Positions 1 to 7,097 of a DNA stretch of 61,245 nt are shown one piece after another. Position 1 is the first letter of the stretch, and the number at the start of each line of letters is the position of its first letter. A program made the position numbers and the translations under genes. The notes below the pieces were generated by a model. The model was not told where the DNA came from and did no database searches. It worked only from the letters and a program-made list of their open reading frames with translations. This DNA is from CAZZKF01 sp964654995 (GTDB lineage: Bacteria; Pseudomonadota; Alphaproteobacteria; CAZZKF01), in NCBI GenBank assembly GCA_964654995.1, contig CAZZKF010000007.1, positions 1 through 61,245 of the forward strand. The letters are read 5' to 3'.

Positions 1-1298
1 CGGCGCTGCCGCTTGCGGATCGCCCGGGCCGAGCGTTTGAGCAGGGCCTCGACGCGCTCACGCGGCTCATCGGGCAGATGCACGACCTCAAGCCGCTCCG
101 GCGCATCCGGCGTGCGGCGCGCCAGCATCAGCACGAATTCACGGCCACCGGCATCACCGCTACCGGCATCGGCATCGGCCATCTCCACCCTGGCGACCGC
201 CGGGGCGGCGCGCAGAACCGCAAGCGCCGCCTCGAGCCGTGCATCCGTCTCCTCGCCACGGGCCGCGCGCCGCGCCGCCCGTTCGGCCCGCACGCAGCCC
301 TTGATACCGCCATCGAAGTCGGCAAAGAACGCCTTGATGTCCTCCGGCGCGCAGCCGCAGCGCTCGGCATGGGCGAGCGCCGTGGCGTATTCGGAAATCC
401 GCGTCTTGTCGAGGCTGCGACCGAACACCAGCTTGAGCACCGGCGTGAACGGCGCGCGCTCCTGGCGGGTCAATCCTTCCGCGTCCAGCAGCTCTTCATA
501 GCTTTCTGGGTCGGATTCGGTCTCGAAATAAAAGCCGTAGGCGCCGGCCAGAACCTCGTAAAGCGCCTCGCGGGTACGCGATTCCGCCTGCGCCAGCCTG
601 CCCGCGAGCTGGCGGCATTCGGCGAGCACATATTCGAGCTCGGAGGCGCCGGCCGCCGGCTCGGGCGCCGCCTCGGGTGCGTCCACCGGCACTCCTTCGT
701 CCGGCGTGCCCTGCGGCTTGCCGATATCCGCGGCATCATCCGGCGGCGCCGGGACCCGCACATCAATTGGCGGCAAAGTTGTCTCGGACGACTTTCCCTT
801 GTCCTTGGCCGAAATCGCCCCGAGGATGAAATCGATGCGGCTGCCGGCCTCACTGAACGGCAGCATGATGCCGCGATAAATCCGCACGACGCCGTTCCGG
901 TCGGTGAACTCGCCCTGGGCGCCGACCGGGCCCTCGTTGTTGAGAACATTGAGGAAAAGGTCGGTGAGCTGAGTGAGCAGCGTGCCGCGCGGCACGTCGA
1001 GGACCGTCTTCTGGGTCAGATCGCGGCCGCATTCGTCCGTCAGCTCGCGGCCGACGAAGCGGAACACCGGGTGTTCCTCGCCGTCCCGGAACTCGAGCAG
1101 GAAGCAATGCGCACGGACATCGTTGATGACCTTCATGTCGATGTCGCTGAGCAGCGGATAGACGGTGTCGCCGCGCAGGCTTTCCCAGTAATCGGACAGA
1201 CTGATGGTGAGGCGCCGGTCGCTGGGATAGCCGAGGGCGCGGTCACGATGCGGATCGGAGACGAAGGCCATGATCGGGGATGTTCCGGGTCTGCCCAT
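1..1298 (-). CDS. PAS-domain (PAS_5-like) regulatory protein, 3' end cut by window
   Basis: The frame is open from an ATG at 1298 to the left window edge, so at least 432 residues are seen and the C-terminus is missing. An in-frame ATG at 1271 (MAFVSDPHRD) is an equally good start; neither has a clear ribosome-binding site. Residues about 20-165 (from 1271), beginning RLTISLSDYWESLRG and including FRFVGRELTDECG, look like the PAS_5 family, a PAS-like sensor mostly found in alphaproteobacteria. After an acidic, proline-rich linker comes a charged, possibly helical region rich in Arg, Glu and Ala. Ligand and output are unknown; no kinase, GGDEF or HTH motif is visible in the part present. It is divergent from cpaF. 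The family assignment is from memory of its pattern, not a search. Confidence 0.6.
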   Translation of the reverse strand, partial: MGRPGTSPIMAFVSDPHRDRALGYPSDRRLTISLSDYWESLRGDTVYPLLSDIDMKVINDVRAHCFLLEFRDGEEHPVFRFVGRELTDECGRDLTQKTVLDVPRGTLLTQLTDLFLNVLNNEGPVGAQGEFTDRNGVVRIYRGIMLPFSEAGSRIDFILGAISAKDKGKSSETTLPPIDVRVPAPPDDAADIGKPQGTPDEGVPVDAPEAAPEPAAGASELEYVLAECRQLAGRLAQAESRTREALYEVLAGAYGFYFETESDPESYEELLDAEGLTRQERAPFTPVLKLVFGRSLDKTRISEYATALAHAERCGCAPEDIKAFFADFDGGIKGCVRAERAARRAARGEETDARLEAALAVLRAAPAVARVEMADADAGSGDAGGREFVLMLARRTPDAPERLEVVHLPDEPRERVEALLKRSARAIRKRQR

Positions 1299-1330
1299 AT
1301 CGGGATCGGACAAAGCCTACGCGCCGGCGG

Positions 1331-1345
1331 TTAAGTCTTTGTAAA
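1331..1345. promoter_or_regulatory. Candidate CtrA-type site between PAS gene and cpaF
   Basis: TTAA, seven bases, then TAAA. This matches the alphaproteobacterial CtrA consensus TTAA-N7-TTAA at seven of eight positions and lies in the divergent region upstream of cpaF. CtrA control of pilus genes is known in Caulobacter; binding here is inference only. Confidence 0.25.
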
Positions 1346-1527
1346 TCGGGCGGTCCCGGCGGCCTCTCGCGCAACGAACTTTTAAGGAAATCCCCCTAGT
1401 CTTGGCGTCATGTCGTCATGGGTCCGGCCTTGGTTGGCCGGCAGGCCCGTGGATCGATGCGTAATGCGCCCACGCCGGCCCCGAGAGCGGGGGCGGCGCG
1501 GGTCTCTCACACGAAGGCGAAACCGAC

Positions 1528-3063
1528 ATGGCCAGGCGCCCGCAAGTTTTCGGACAGCGCAGAACCATCTCTCAGGGCCTCGCCGGCACCCGTCGTGTCA
1601 ACTACGATCTCGCGCCTGAGGAGAGGGCGGGCGCCGAACAGGACGCCGGCAAGTCGCCGGCCGCACCCGCTGTCGAGGCGGCGCCGCAGGAGCTGCCACC
1701 GCAGATGCCGCCGTGCCCCCCGGCCAAGCCCGAGGAGATCGACGCGGCGCCGGCCGAGGCCCGGCAATTGCCGTCGCGCGCTCTCGAGGTCCGGGACGAG
1801 ATCCTCAACGAGCTCATGGATCAGATCGATATCGGCGCCGCCGCCCAGCTTGACCGCGATGAGCTGACGGTCGAGATCCGGCCGATCATTTCGGAAATCC
1901 TGGTCCAGCGCAAGATGACCCTCAATCTCGACGAGCAGACCGAGCTCGAGACCCTGGTGATCGACGAAATGGTCGGACTCGGCCCGCTCGAGCCGCTGCT
2001 CAAGCAGGACGACGTCACCGACATCATGGTCAATGGTGCCAAACAGGTCTATGTCGAGCGCAACGGCAAGCTCGAGCTGTCGGGCGTCACCTTCCGCGAC
2101 GACGATCACGTGATGAACCTGGCCAGCCGCATCGTCACCCAGGTCGGCCGGCGCATCGACCAGACGACACCGCTGGTGGATGCCCGCCTCAAGGACGGCA
2201 GCCGGGTCAACGTCATCGTGCCGCCGCTGGCGATTCGCGGGCCGACGATTTCGATCCGCAAGTTTTCGCGCCGCGCCCTCGATCTCGATACCATGGTTCG
2301 CCAGGGCAACCTGTCACCGGAAATGGCCACCGTGCTGCGGATTGCCGCCGCATGCCGGCTCAACATCCTGGTCTCGGGCGGCACCGGCTCGGGCAAGACG
2401 ACGCTGCTTAACGCCATGTCGCAGCTGATCGACCCCGGCGAGCGCATCGTCACCGTCGAGGATGCCGCGGAGTTGCAGCTTCAGCAGCCGCATGTGGTGG
2501 CGCTCGAGACCCGGCCGGCGAGCATCGAGGGCAGCGGCGCCATCACCATCCGCGATCTGGTCCGCAATGCCCTGCGCATGCGCCCCGACCGGATCATCGT
2601 CGGCGAGATTCGCGGCGAGGAGGCGATCGACATGCTCCAGGCGATGAACACCGGCCATGACGGCTCGATGGGCACGCTGCATGCCAACCGCCCGCGCGAT
2701 GCGCTGACCCGGCTCGAGAACATGGTCAACATGGGCAATGTGAACCTGCCGTTGCGCGCCATCCGCCAGCAGATCGCCGAGGCGCTCGATCTGATCGTCC
2801 ACGTCTCGCGCATGCGCGACGGCAAGCGCCGCATCGTCAGCATCACCGAAGTCGTCGATACCCAGGGCGACATCATCTCCACCCAGGAGCTGTTCCGCTA
2901 CCACTACGAAGGGGAAACGCCCAAGGGCGAACTGATCGGCCGCTTCGAATCCGGCGGGCTGCACCCGCACTTTTTCGAAAAGGCCCGCTATTTCGGCATG
3001 CACGAGGCCCTGATCGAGGCCCTCGGCTCGCCGATTCCCGACATGGAGGCCAATTCCCTATGA
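1528..3063 (+). CDS. cpaF: CpaF-family secretion ATPase (type II/IV secretion, Tad-type)
   Basis: This 511-residue protein belongs to the CpaF/TadA ATPases that power assembly of Tad (Flp) pili at the inner membrane. Residues 1-85 are a low-complexity Pro/Ala/Glu-rich tail. The N-terminal domain covers about 90-260 and the RecA-like ATPase about 260-480. Walker A is GGTGSGKT at about 284-291, and the Walker B/Asp-box region is RIIVGEIRGEEAIDML at about 355. The His-box region GTLHANRPRDAL follows. No other tad/cpa genes (pilin, cpaA, cpaC, cpaE, tadB, tadC) are in the window, so it is an orphan here. The 81-residue gene downstream overlaps its stop (ATGA), implying translational coupling. Family assignment is firm; the pilus role in this organism is inferred. 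Confidence 0.9.
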   Translation: MARRPQVFGQRRTISQGLAGTRRVNYDLAPEERAGAEQDAGKSPAAPAVEAAPQELPPQMPPCPPAKPEEIDAAPAEARQLPSRALEVRDEILNELMDQIDIGAAAQLDRDELTVEIRPIISEILVQRKMTLNLDEQTELETLVIDEMVGLGPLEPLLKQDDVTDIMVNGAKQVYVERNGKLELSGVTFRDDDHVMNLASRIVTQVGRRIDQTTPLVDARLKDGSRVNVIVPPLAIRGPTISIRKFSRRALDLDTMVRQGNLSPEMATVLRIAAACRLNILVSGGTGSGKTTLLNAMSQLIDPGERIVTVEDAAELQLQQPHVVALETRPASIEGSGAITIRDLVRNALRMRPDRIIVGEIRGEEAIDMLQAMNTGHDGSMGTLHANRPRDALTRLENMVNMGNVNLPLRAIRQQIAEALDLIVHVSRMRDGKRRIVSITEVVDTQGDIISTQELFRYHYEGETPKGELIGRFESGGLHPHFFEKARYFGMHEALIEALGSPIPDMEANSL

Positions 3064-3305
3064 CCGAAATGCCCAGCGCGCTGCGCCGTTCCAAGATCGT
3101 CAAGAAGACGACGGTCGAGGTCGAGCTGGTGATGAACGACGGCGACCTGGTCAGCGGCGAGGTGTTCGTTCAGCCCGGCGAGCGGGTTCAGGACCTGCTC
3201 AACAACGAGCTCGCCTTCATGCCGCTGCGCCTGCCGAACCAGGAAATCGTGATCATCCGCAAGGCGGCGATCGCCGTGTGCAAGCCGCTGGATATGCCGG
3301 GCTAG
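3060..3305 (+). CDS. Small conserved protein coupled to cpaF
   Basis: An 81-residue protein whose ATG overlaps the cpaF stop codon by four bases, so the two are almost certainly co-translated. It has no signal peptide or membrane segment. The middle, VEVELVMNDGDLVSGEVFV, followed by a stretch ending LPNQEIVIIRKAAIA, suggests a small beta-rich fold with alternating hydrophobics, similar to DUF6812-type proteins. No catalytic motif is visible. The coupling suggests it works with or regulates CpaF, but this is inference; a structural role unrelated to secretion is possible. Confidence 0.65.
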   Translation: MTEMPSALRRSKIVKKTTVEVELVMNDGDLVSGEVFVQPGERVQDLLNNELAFMPLRLPNQEIVIIRKAAIAVCKPLDMPG

Positions 3306-3331
3306 GCTGGATTTTGCTTCGGACCTGAACG

Positions 3332-3382
3332 TGTCACCCATGTCCCGGGGACAAGCTGTTGCCCGTCTCTCCGGGTCGGACA
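3332..3382. repeat. Two diverged tandem copies resembling an insertion-sequence end
   Basis: Copy one (3332-3353) starts TGTCACCCATGTCCC and ends GGGGACA. Copy two (3357-3382) starts TGTTGCCCGTCTCTCC and ends GGGTCGGACA. They share the TGTnnCCCnTnTC core and an ACA end. This resembles end repeats of IS481-type elements as I remember them. No transposase is nearby, so at most this is a relic. It lies just past the 3' end of the tRNA-Gly gene. Confidence 0.3.
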
Positions 3383-3392
3383 AACGGGTGTC

Positions 3393-3467
3393 TGGAGCGG
3401 GCGATGGGATTCGAACCCACGACCCCAACCTTGGCAAGGTTGTGCTCTACCCCTGAGCTACGCCCGC
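3393..3467 (-). tRNA. tRNA-Gly(GCC)
   Basis: Read on the minus strand, the 75-base sequence begins GCGGGCGTAGCTCAGGGGTA and ends CGCCCGCTCCA with the CCA encoded. The seven-base acceptor stem (GCGGGCG/CGCCCGC), the D arm, the anticodon loop TTGCCAA (anticodon GCC) and the T arm with GGTTCGAATCC are all complete. It decodes GGC and GGU glycine codons. It is single, not in a tRNA cluster, and has its own likely promoter at 3498-3525. Confidence 0.97.
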
Positions 3468-3497
3468 GCCATCACGCACCGGTCCGGCGCGGCGCCG

Positions 3498-3525
3498 ATG
3501 ATACGCGCCAAACGGCACATTGCAA
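3498..3525 (-). promoter_or_regulatory. Likely sigma-70 type promoter of tRNA-Gly
   Basis: On the minus strand, TTGCAA (3525-3520), a 16-base spacer, then TATCAT (3503-3498). The predicted start of transcription is near 3491, about 24 bases before the mature tRNA 5' end. Confidence 0.5.
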
Positions 3526-3652
3526 GCCCCAATTCCGGCCGCTTTTGCCGCCGGCGGAACGACAGCTATTGTCTGGCCCGGCGGCTGGTGTTACGACTGC
3601 CGGGACGTGACGACGCGCCGGCGCGGTGCGGCAAAACCGGGTAGTGGATGTG

Positions 3653-4549
3653 ATGGAGAACATGATCGGCGAACCCCGCGAGGGTCTGGTCAAGCAGGGC
3701 TCGGACGCCAGCGTCGTCCAGGACATCCTCGAGCCGTCGCGGCTCAATCCGGTGGTCGTCGCCTTCGGGCGCCCGGCCAGCCAGCAGTTTTGCGACCTGG
3801 TGGCGACGCTGGAGCGGGCCGTCGGCGAGGCCCGCGGCAAGGTGCGCCTGGTGGTCATCGATGTCGATGCCAATCCCGGGCTGGTCGGCCAGCTTCAGAT
3901 CCGGGCGGTGCCGATGGTCATGGTGTTCATGAACGGCCAGCCGATCGACGGCTTTACCGGCACCCTGCCCGAGGCCCAGGTTCAGGCGCTGGTGCGCGGT
4001 TTGGCCAAGCTCTCCGGCCCGGCCGCCGACGATGTGCTGTTCAAGGAGGCCCAGACCTATCTGGCCGACGGCGACTTCGAGCGCGCCAAGGTCGCCTTTC
4101 AGGGATACTTGCAGCTTCAGCCCGGCCACCCGGGCGCCATCGCCGGGCTGGCGCGCGCCTGTCTCAAGGCCGGCGATGCGGACGCCGCCGCCCAGGTGCT
4201 CGACGAGGTCGACGCCGAACATCGCGACGACGCGGCGATCGCGTCCGTGCGCTCGGCCATCGATCTGGCGCGCCAGGTCGAACACGCCGGCGACCTCGAC
4301 TTTCTCACCCAGACCGTGCGTCGCCACCCGGACGATCATCAGGCCCGCTACGATCAGGCGCTGGCGCTGCTCAAGGCCGGCCGGCCGGAAGACGCGATCG
4401 AGGCGCTGATCGAGATCATCCGGCGCCAGCGGGACTGGAACGAAGGGGCGGCGCGCAAGCGGCTGATCAGCATTTTCGAGGCCCTGGGGCCCGAGGACCC
4501 GCTGACCGTCGAGGGCCGCCGGCGGTTGTCCAGCATCCTGTTTGCGTAA
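3653..4549 (+). CDS. CnoX/YbbN-like thioredoxin-fold co-chaperone with TPR tail
   Basis: The 298-residue protein has an N-terminal thioredoxin fold (about 25-120) and a C-terminal tetratricopeptide-like helical region (about 130-295), the layout of CnoX (YbbN), which protects proteins from oxidative damage and hands clients to GroEL and DnaK. The active-site region reads AFGRPASQQFCDL: where thioredoxin has WCGPC, the two catalytic Cys positions are Ser and Phe, so disulphide chemistry is unlikely. The cis-Pro region RAVPMVMVFMNGQ is kept. A redox-inactive, purely holdase CnoX is known in Caulobacter. ATG 3653 is chosen over an upstream in-frame GTG at 3626; ATG 3662 is also possible. It runs directly into the LON-domain gene, eight bases downstream. 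Confidence 0.85.
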   Translation: MENMIGEPREGLVKQGSDASVVQDILEPSRLNPVVVAFGRPASQQFCDLVATLERAVGEARGKVRLVVIDVDANPGLVGQLQIRAVPMVMVFMNGQPIDGFTGTLPEAQVQALVRGLAKLSGPAADDVLFKEAQTYLADGDFERAKVAFQGYLQLQPGHPGAIAGLARACLKAGDADAAAQVLDEVDAEHRDDAAIASVRSAIDLARQVEHAGDLDFLTQTVRRHPDDHQARYDQALALLKAGRPEDAIEALIEIIRRQRDWNEGAARKRLISIFEALGPEDPLTVEGRRRLSSILFA

Positions 4550-4557
4550 CCGGCAAA

Positions 4558-5226
4558 ATGCCGGACATCCCCGACGAAGCAAGCCAGCCGCTGCCGCAGA
4601 CGGTGGCCCTGTTTCCGCTCGCCGGCGTCTTGCTGCTGCCGCGCACGCATCTGCCGCTCCATGTCTTCGAGCCCCGCTACCGGGCGCTGGTCCAGGATGT
4701 CATGGCCGGCGATCGCCTGCTCGGCATTGTCCAGCCGCTTCAGGCCGATGATCCGGCCTTCGAGCCCGATCTTTGCACGGCGGGTTGCCTGGGGCGCATC
4801 AACGAATATGAGGAGATAGCTGACGGCCGCTCGCTGATCACGGTCACCGGGCTGTGCCGCTTCGATCTCGCCCACGAGATCGACCACACCACGCCGTACC
4901 GCCAGGCGGTGGTGTCCTACGAACGCTTTCGCGGCGATCTGGCGCCGCCGACCGAGACCCTGGACTCCGACCTGCGGCGCCGGGTGCTTGATCAGGCGCG
5001 GCGCTATCTGTCACGATTCGACCGGCCGGCGGAATGGTCGACCATTGAGCAGGTGGCGGATGCGGTGCTGATCGACGTGCTGGCGACCGCCTGTCCGTTC
5101 GGCGCCCGTGAGAAGCAGGCGCTCCTCGAGGCCATTTCGCTGACCGAGCGGGCGCAGCTCCTGGCGGCGATCCTCGAGATGAGCGTCGCCGCCCCGGCCG
5201 GCGACGAGGATGGCGCCGTCCACTGA
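4558..5226 (+). CDS. LON substrate-binding domain protein
   Basis: A 222-residue protein that consists only of the N-terminal (LON) domain of Lon protease, without the AAA+ or protease parts. The family signature is near the start: TVALFPLAGVLLLPRTHLPL followed by HVFEPRYRALVQDVM. The bacterial stand-alone family is common next to the thioredoxin-TPR gene and a Trm112-like gene in alphaproteobacteria, as here. Function is not established; a role in recognising damaged or unfolded protein has been supposed from the domain. The start is eight bases after the preceding stop, so the two are surely one operon. Confidence 0.85.
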   Translation: MPDIPDEASQPLPQTVALFPLAGVLLLPRTHLPLHVFEPRYRALVQDVMAGDRLLGIVQPLQADDPAFEPDLCTAGCLGRINEYEEIADGRSLITVTGLCRFDLAHEIDHTTPYRQAVVSYERFRGDLAPPTETLDSDLRRRVLDQARRYLSRFDRPAEWSTIEQVADAVLIDVLATACPFGAREKQALLEAISLTERAQLLAAILEMSVAAPAGDEDGAVH

Positions 5227-5279
5227 CCCGATGCTGCCGGCCGCCGCGGCGGGCGGCGTTGACGCAAAGGAAGGCGAAG

Positions 5280-5474
5280 ATGACCGCGACAGAGACCGAG
5301 ATCGACCCCAGGCTGCTGGAAATCCTGGTCTGCCCGGTGACCAAGGAGCCTCTGGAGTATGACCGCGACGCCCAGGAGCTGATCAGCCGCAAGGCCGGCC
5401 TGGCCTTTCCCATCCGCGACGGCATTCCGATCATGCTGGTGGAAGAGGCGCGCCGGCTCGAGGAGCCCGCCTGA
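5280..5474 (+). CDS. Trm112-like / UPF0434 small protein
   Basis: A 64-residue protein of the Trm112-like family: LLEILVCPVTKEPLEY near the N-terminus and AFPIRDGIPIMLVEEAR near the C-terminus are diagnostic. In eukaryotes and archaea Trm112 is an activator of methyltransferases; the bacterial role is not settled. Only one Cys of the zinc-ribbon type remains in the N-terminal part, so metal binding is doubtful. The start at ATG 5280 follows a good purine-rich ribosome-binding site (AAGGAAGG at about 5268); an in-frame TTG at 5259 is rejected. Confidence 0.85.
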   Translation: MTATETEIDPRLLEILVCPVTKEPLEYDRDAQELISRKAGLAFPIRDGIPIMLVEEARRLEEPA

Positions 5475-5483
5475 GGCGCCCGG

Positions 5484-6746
5484 CTACAGCGGCTCGCCGG
5501 TCAGCAGACGCGGCAGCCGGCCCAATGTGCCGCGGGCGTGGTTCATGAACAGCCGCTTGGCGGGGCTTAAGCGATTGACCATCGCCAGACCCAGGTCGCG
5601 GACCAGCGCGACGGGTGCAATATCGTTGGAAAACAGCCGGTTGAGGCCGTCGGTCACGGCCGCCAGCACAACCGCATCCACGCGCCGCCAGCGCTCGTAA
5701 CGGCGCAAGGTGGTGGCCTGGCCGAAATCGAGCCCGAGGCGGTGGTCCTCGACGATCACCTCGGCCAGCGCCGCCACATCGCGCAGGCCGAGATTGAGCC
5801 CCTGGCCGGCAATCGGATGGATGCCGTGGGCGGCATCGCCGACCAGCGCCAGGCGCCGCTCGACATAGCGCTCGGCCTGATGCAGGGAGAGCGGATAGCT
5901 CCAGCGCGGCCCGACGCTTCGCACGGTGCCGAGATAACCGGTGAACCGCTCGGCCAGCTCTTCATCGAAGGCGCCTGCGTCCAGCTCCATGACATAGCCG
6001 GCGATATCGGCGCGCTCGGTCCACACCAGCGATGAGCGGTTGCCGTTGAGCGGCAGAATCGCGAACGGGCCGGCCGGCAGAAAGCGTTCCTGGGCGATGC
6101 CGCGGTGCGGGCGCTCATGCGCGACGGTGGTGACAATGCCGACCTGCGGGTAGGACCAGGCCAGCGTCCGGATCCGCGCGGCGGCGCGCAGGGCCGAGGC
6201 GCGGCCATCGGCCGCCACGATCAGCGGCGCGCTCAGGCGCGTCCCGTCATCGAGCGTCACTGCCACACTGGCCCGTGAGCGGGCAATGTCGATGATGCGC
6301 GCCGGAGCCCTCAGATCGACGCGCGGCTCGCCGGCGACCGCCGTGTAAAGAGCGGCGCGCAGATGCCGGTTTTCGACCATCTGGCCCAGCGGCGCGTCGC
6401 CCAGGTCATGATGATCGAAATGCAGAAAGCAGGGGGAGTCCCGGTCGGAGACCCGAATCTCGCGGATCGCCTCGGCCTCGGCCTCGAGCGCCGGCCACAG
6501 CCCCAGGGCCTGGAGCATGCGGACGGATGCAAAGGCAATCGCCGAACACCGTCCGTCGAAGCCGCCATCCAGCGCCTGGCGCGGGGCGACGGGATCGATC
6601 ACCACAACCTTGAGGCCGCCCTTGGCCAGCGCACAGGCAAGCGTCAGCCCGACCAGCCCGGCGCCGGCGATGATCACATCCGCATCCCGGGAAGCCGGTC
6701 TCAGGTCGCGGCTTTCGATCTCACGCAGTCGCAACGGCAGGCTCAT
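5484..6746 (-). CDS. UbiH/UbiF/COQ6-family FAD monooxygenase
   Basis: A 420-residue flavoprotein hydroxylase of the ubiquinone-biosynthesis type, which hydroxylates the polyprenyl-phenol ring. The FAD-binding GAGLVGLTLACALAKGG sits at about 28-44, and the second FAD motif GDAAHGIHPIAGQGLNLG lies at about 300. Between them is the substrate-binding beta-sheet region. Which ring position it uses cannot be told from sequence. The start at ATG 6746 (MSLPLRLREIE) leaves about 25 residues before the nucleotide-binding motif, which suits the family. It converges with the Trm112-like gene, nine bases apart, and is divergent from amtB. Confidence 0.88.
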   Translation of the reverse strand: MSLPLRLREIESRDLRPASRDADVIIAGAGLVGLTLACALAKGGLKVVVIDPVAPRQALDGGFDGRCSAIAFASVRMLQALGLWPALEAEAEAIREIRVSDRDSPCFLHFDHHDLGDAPLGQMVENRHLRAALYTAVAGEPRVDLRAPARIIDIARSRASVAVTLDDGTRLSAPLIVAADGRASALRAAARIRTLAWSYPQVGIVTTVAHERPHRGIAQERFLPAGPFAILPLNGNRSSLVWTERADIAGYVMELDAGAFDEELAERFTGYLGTVRSVGPRWSYPLSLHQAERYVERRLALVGDAAHGIHPIAGQGLNLGLRDVAALAEVIVEDHRLGLDFGQATTLRRYERWRRVDAVVLAAVTDGLNRLFSNDIAPVALVRDLGLAMVNRLSPAKRLFMNHARGTLGRLPRLLTGEPL

Positions 6747-7097
6747 GACCGGCCTAGAATGAATCCGGCGACCGGCAAAGTCCAGTGTCGGCCTCATGCG
6801 GGATTTTGCCCAATTTTTGTGCACGGCCGCATGTCTGCCTTTGTTTTGTTCAGGAACAGGGTGTGCAGGGCACCGCCGGGCGCCCGCCTCATCCGGACAA
6901 CACCCTGTACGCAAAGGGGTTTTCGGGTGCCGGCGCACAATCGGCACGAATCTTGAACAGAACGGATCGGAAGAAACGCGACCGCAGACAACACGCCGCA
7001 CCCGTCGAGAGTGCCTGGAGGTGTTGCACGGGCCCTGCGGTTGGCGCTGTTTGCCGTAGACGGGCCCGGTCGAGAGGGACGTTCAAGGAGGAATTTG
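6747..7097. other. 351-bp divergent intergenic region (UbiH-type gene / amtB)
   Basis: No gene is supported here. It holds the promoters of both flanking genes, a 9-bp inverted repeat at 6856-6908, a poor sigma-54-like match at 6942-6956 and the strong amtB ribosome-binding site at about 7086. It is somewhat less GC-rich than the flanking coding sequence around 6810-6860. Confidence 0.6.
6856..6908. repeat. 9-bp inverted repeat upstream of amtB
   Basis: ACAGGGTGT at 6856-6864 and its exact reverse complement ACACCCTGT at 6900-6908. The arms' starts are 44 bp apart, about four helical turns, so two bound protein units would face the same side of the DNA. It lies about 190 bp before the amtB start. 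A regulator site is plausible, but the protein is unknown. Confidence 0.35.
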
